Source of the DNA: Pardosa pseudoannulata
Taxonomy: Eukaryota > Arthropoda > Arachnida > Araneae > Lycosidae
Reading direction: 5' to 3'
Length of the DNA stretch: 64,000 bases
Assembly (NCBI GenBank): GCA_032207245.1
Contig: CM063503.1
Span: forward strand, 109,685,354-109,749,353
Part shown: positions 59,620-64,000 of the stretch, piece after piece
Position numbering within the stretch: position 1 is the first letter of the stretch
Layout: each line of letters starts with the position of its first letter
The notes under the pieces: generated by a model
Database searches by the model: none
What the model was told of the DNA's origin: nothing
Seen by the model: the letters and a program-made list of their open reading frames with translations, nothing else
Position numbers and translations under genes: made by a program

Positions 59620-62600
59620 GGGGGGAGAAGGAGATATTCTTAAACATTTTTGAATGATAAATTATATTTAGCAGTTTGAAGTATAGGATAAAATATCCGG
59701 CATTCATTTATTTAATTATATTAGCTTAAAAATTTTATTTCTAAAGCTTGATTAAAGGAAGAGGGAGAATATATTTGGGCTTTCTGTAAACACTGTAAAG
59801 TAATGTCAGACGTATAATAGTAGAAATAATTAAAGTGTTGAAAATTTAAGTTTTGGAAGCCAGACAATTTCTGTATCATTAATTTTGAAGGCGAAGACCC
59901 CGTTAGAATAATACGAAGCTTGATGACTGTAGTCATTAAGTTCTAATTAGTATACTATCAACGGTTGTAAGTCAGCCTGATAGAAATTTTTAACTGCCGT
60001 AACATATCGACTCTTAACTGCTTTTGTGTACTGAGTTTTGAGTTTTTGATTCGGCGCAACTAAAATGGGATACGTAAAAAACTGCAAGTTTCAGTTGAAT
60101 TGAATAAAATGTTTAATTTTGATTAAAATAGTTGTGCAATTTAATTGTTAACACTGATTTAAGAGATGGTAAAACTATAATTTGAAAAATTTAACTGCAA
60201 ATTTTGAAAGCATTTAGGTAAAGTATCAGTATTGCGAATTGATTACATAATTAGGAAATTATAATAAATTATTTGTGTATTCTGATTTTTATGAATATAT
60301 GAGCTTTCTTCTAATAAAACAATACATAACAAGAACTCATAACTGATACAGTCACAATTAAGTGCGTGCCATTAGGAATGTAAGAGTCGATAAAGAAATT
60401 GTTCTATTTGTAAATAGGAATAACACACTAAACATTCAGGTTTTAGCTAATCGAATAAATCTCGATAACTTTCGATCACCTTACATACTATTAAGAGTAT
60501 AGAAAAAATTGAAAAGCAATTTATAGTTATGTGAACATAGTCACATGAATATATATTCTTTAAAATAATCTTTTGAAACTATATGAGACATCTTAAAAGT
60601 CGTATATTATGTTTACTTTTATTACAAATGTACAATTCTAATGTTCACTTTAGCTTATCTGATTTATAGCATCTAATATTAATGTATGTGTGCATATTAT
60701 ATGCCAAAACTAATTTCTGAATATTTTTCTCTGATGATGCTTAGGTATGGAGAATATCTATAATGAAATTACATTTTAAGATTTGGAGGCATATATATAT
60801 ATCTACACGTGTGTGCGTGTGTGCGCGTGTGTGTGCGTGCGTGTGTGCGTGTGAAAGGATACTTTAACCAAAGCTAACCAACTTAAGTATAATTATGCAC
60901 TATAATATCTAGCGATTATACCCTTAAAATGACAACCGTTGAATCCTTGGTTAAATATCTTCGATTCTATTTTAATTGTGGTAAACTTCGGTAACTGAGA
61001 AAAAATCTTTGTTTAACTCAGTTATTCTGATAAAACTCTTATCTAAAGTTATTAACTTCAAAGTGTCCTCTTGAAATTAATCTTTGACCTTTGAATGGTG
61101 GGCTCACTTACGCACTCACAACAGTATATAATCGAATGTAAAACCTTTTTGTAAAAGAACGACAAAGATCAATTATCAGAATAAATTAAATATATTTCCT
61201 AACTTTTCTGATTTCTTTGATACTCTAACGACTATATTTACCTAATATGTATAAATTTCTATGATTATTGAGAGGTAAAAATACCAAAACACCGATAACA
61301 TGTATGTGTTTTACAAAAAATGTCTTTATTGAGACACCTGAGTTTGCATGTTATTTTTCTATAATTTTAATCTATTAACTACAGAAAAAGGAAAATGAAA
61401 CGAAAAACAAGATTATAAAAAATATGATATTGTATAGACACAAATGATTTATTTACTTTAAATATACATTAATAACAGTGCACAATTTTAAAAATATCAT
61501 TAAATATTGCTACAGAGAGCTTAAAATGTGCATCAGATTATGCATGTCTCTCATTCCCTATATTCTGAAAGTTGCAAAACATTTCTAAGGCAATTCTGAA
61601 GAAATAGATCAATTTTGAAGATTGACTCTTGATATACTAATGCCACCTCAAGGCATGCCTTTTGGCTGAGATCAAAATGTATTCTTTCATGGTAGATAAT
61701 CTCCACGTCTATGTTTTTTCCTGTCATAATATGGACTATGTTTAAGAAGAGAGAAGAAATATCAAAGTATATATTAATGCACTTTATAGGTAAATTAATT
61801 GGAGTAACTCTCACTATATTTACAAATAGGCTTGCGAATAAGTTTTTTCTGTAATTATGCAACTAATCTGGTAACATAGTTAATTATGAAAAAAACCAGT
61901 CTTGCAGTATATATAAGATTTAATTATTGAAATTTCAGATACATTACTGAAATTCGAAAGAAAACAAATATTCTTGACGGTTTTATTTTTACTACTTACC
62001 CTATTATTTAAGCACTTCATTCTGGCAGAAGCTAGTACTACAAAATAAAGTCAGAAAAATGTTACTTTTATAAAATATTTAAATGTAAGGAACAACTGAA
62101 ACTGGTAATTTAGTCTATGGTTCATGTACCAAAATACTTTTATGCTTTTGTACAGCTGCATTAACTTTAATGAATGATTAATGAGTATTGGAGTAGAATA
62201 AAATGATTTATGATGAATATAATTTGTGAAGCAATACAATAAGGCATAAAACAATAGCTGAATACGTAGAGCTATGCTCTTCGGAACTTGAATTTGCGGG
62301 TTTGAATTTACCTTCACCTCAAGAGCCCTTATGTAGCAAAACAGTAAGCTGTAGATGTCCATAGGAACTTACCGATTATCATCATTTATTTAAGATTATT
62401 TGCTACTTTTTGATATTTCTGTCATTTGATTTAAACTTCACAAATTCTCTTAAGTATTATATATATTTAGGGCAGGATATATATCTATACATCTTTAAAC
62501 ATTTAAATTATTTAATATGATAATTGAAGTAGACAAAATAAACCATAGAATGAAATCAGGAGTTAATAGAACCTATAAATTTTGTTTGAGAAATCTGTTC

Positions 62601-63290
62601 CAATATGCCGTTGTTAAAAGTATAATATGGGTTCACATATGGTATAAAAACGTACATGCACTTAACCTGTAACATCAAAATGATGGTCATTTTTTTTTCA
62701 ATCTGAAATAATTTAAGAAAACTGCAATATAACCTAAATAATAGATACGAGTAGAATAGCTGTATCCACATGATATATATCTACTAATAAAATTAGTGCT
62801 ATACTTTAAAAAAAAGCTTGACGGAATTGGACATAAATTCAATTTATTATAAAAGGCTTTGTTTCTAAAACAATGTGATCTAAATATCTTCTATTATATA
62901 TTTTTTAACTAGTGACTAATCATAAAAACCTAAAGTAAAACAATTACTAGCAGTCTACCCATTTGAAACTTACAACCTATTCTAGAATGATATATTGTAT
63001 CTAGACAATAACAAAATGTCCTTTATTTAGAAAAATAGAGCTTTTTTAGAAAAGAAAACTGAAGTCTACAGTCTTGTATGGTACTTTTTGTAGCGAAACA
63101 AGGTCATATCCGTTTACAAAGTAAAACTTTGGTTTCTTATTAAACAGTTTTTTGCTCACAGCTACATAAAAACGAAAAAAATGATAATGTCATTTAATTT
63201 TTTGAAACTTCATGAATATTCCCTCCTATTTCATTTATTTACTTCAAAAACAATTTGAGCCTCTTTAGAAAAGTATAGTTCTTTTTTTAA
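59620..63290. other. AT-rich intergenic DNA inside duplicated segment, copy 2
   Basis: Counterpart of 26835-30465. Contains a longer GT/GC microsatellite at about 60808-60852 and a small insertion near 60317. No gene recognised; the minus frames 61862-61551 and 62362-62051 are AT-driven. Confidence 0.5.
60808..60852. repeat. (GT/GC)n microsatellite, copy 2
   Basis: Longer counterpart of 28000-28027. Confidence 0.9.
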
Positions 63291-63302
63291 ATAAATGAGT
63301 AT

Positions 63303-63530
63303 GGTTGGTTGGATGGATGAGGTTTAATTGTGTAAGGTCCAATAAAAAAATGTGCCAGACGAAAGGTAAAAGTCGAAACATAGTAAAACACATCAATAGA
63401 CTAAAAATATATTTAAAAGGGAACAAATAATACTGACCACAGTAAAAATTTCAAAATACTCAAAACGGAACATGAATGTGAGATGAGAAAAATTTGGATG
63501 ACATGAAACCATTAGAAATGAGTATGTATG
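63303..63530 (-). mobile_element. LINE 3' end, subfamily C, copy 2
   Basis: Same insertion as 30477-30704 (same flanking AAATGAGTATG), but with a shorter tail (GGTTGGTTGGATGGATG) and many internal differences, including loss of the hairpin pairing. Confidence 0.85.
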
Positions 63531-63796
63531 TTTTCAAAAAATAAAAGTACGTTCCTTATGTTCATAAATAGAAAAATTAAATCAGGGAATTTTAAAAAAA
63601 CAATGATTTATTTAAATCATGAATACAATATATTTCATTCCAAAAAGTATTTATAATACTACCTCTCTAGAGATACATCATAAAATATTTTTATTTTATT
63701 ATAAACAATATAAACGACCTAACATCATCCGAGTCATCAAATTCAGGCAATCACTGTATTAATAGCTACTTATGTGCTGATACGGGTGAAGTGATG

Positions 63797-64000
63797 GTTG
63801 GTTGGTTATGGTTTATTGGCGCAAGATCCAAGTTAGGATATGCTGCGCCAAACAAAAGAGCATATATTGAAACAAAATTATAATTTAAATGTAAGAGAAA
63901 ATACTAAAAATTTATAAAAATAAATACAGCAAAGACGAGGTAAAGACTCGCATTAAAACATTAAAAATCATTTAAATGAGGTTTAAAACACTAGTACGAA
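63797..64000 (-). mobile_element. LINE 3' end, subfamily B, absent from copy 1
   Basis: GGTTGGTTGGTTATGG tail, then hairpin arms TTGGCGCA (63817) and TGCGCCAA (63843) with inner ATCC/GGAT. Continues beyond the window. The corresponding position in copy 1 (about 30983) has no insertion. Confidence 0.88.

Larger units (their letters stand above)
57297..63794. repeat. 6.5 kb duplicated segment, copy 2
   Basis: Same order and orientation as 24489-30983. It starts with the first base after the gap and ends where an additional LINE (63797) sits in sequence that is uninterrupted in copy 1. See copy 1 for the comparison. Confidence 0.95.

Noticed and set aside
1..64000. CRISPR arrays, prokaryotic operons, rRNA genes
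   Set aside because: No regularly spaced direct repeats with unique spacers, no operon-like gene arrangement and no rRNA sequence. All other features are eukaryotic.

Overview
This 64 kb window is eukaryotic, strongly AT-rich nuclear DNA. It holds no complete host gene that I can recognise. It is a graveyard of transposable elements: 5'-truncated non-LTR retrotransposons (LINEs), tRNA-derived SINEs, TTAA-flanked piggyBac-type elements, a Ty3/gypsy remnant and a Penelope-like remnant, separated by low-complexity AT-rich sequence. The mix and the style of the reverse transcriptase, RNase H and integrase fragments suggest an arthropod, probably an arachnid such as a spider. That assignment is inference, not shown directly.

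Layout: 0-6 kb is AT-rich with one diverged tandem duplication (1.69-2.25 and 2.64-3.22 kb). 6-7.3 kb holds RNase H-type LINE fragments and a SINE with a perfect 15-bp target duplication. 11.8-12.5, 15.4-15.9, 21.75-22.33, 22.70-23.27 and 37.2-37.8 kb are short TTAA-bounded, non-coding piggyBac-like elements. 13.1-14.8 and 35.5-36.7 kb are decayed R1-like LINEs. 31.5-33.1 kb is a gypsy integrase end plus LTR, broken by a tRNA-like sequence and a LINE. 41.8-42.7 kb is a Penelope-like RT fossil. 44.57-46.57 kb is a piggyBac element whose ends survive but whose catalytic core is lost. 50.5-53.8 kb is a nearly full-length second ORF of a Jockey-clade element, with a stop codon in the RT active site.

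The dominant family is a set of RNase H-bearing LINE 3' ends. All lie on the minus strand and end in a (CCAA)n microsatellite (GGTT on the plus strand). Just before that tail is a hairpin whose stem changes in a compensatory way between subfamilies. A tRNA-derived SINE in the same window ends in a similar CCAAA/AACC tail, which suggests a LINE/SINE partnership. The TTAA elements share another architecture: terminal inverted repeats plus subterminal palindromes that differ in sequence between families.

A 6.5 kb segment occurs twice (about 24,489-30,983 and 57,297-63,794). The second copy begins at the first base after a gap of exactly 100 Ns, so it may be an assembly artefact (an unpurged haplotype) rather than a real duplication. 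Repeat counts should be read with that in mind. Three short exon-like open segments at 43.47-44.13 kb are the best, still weak, hint of a host gene.
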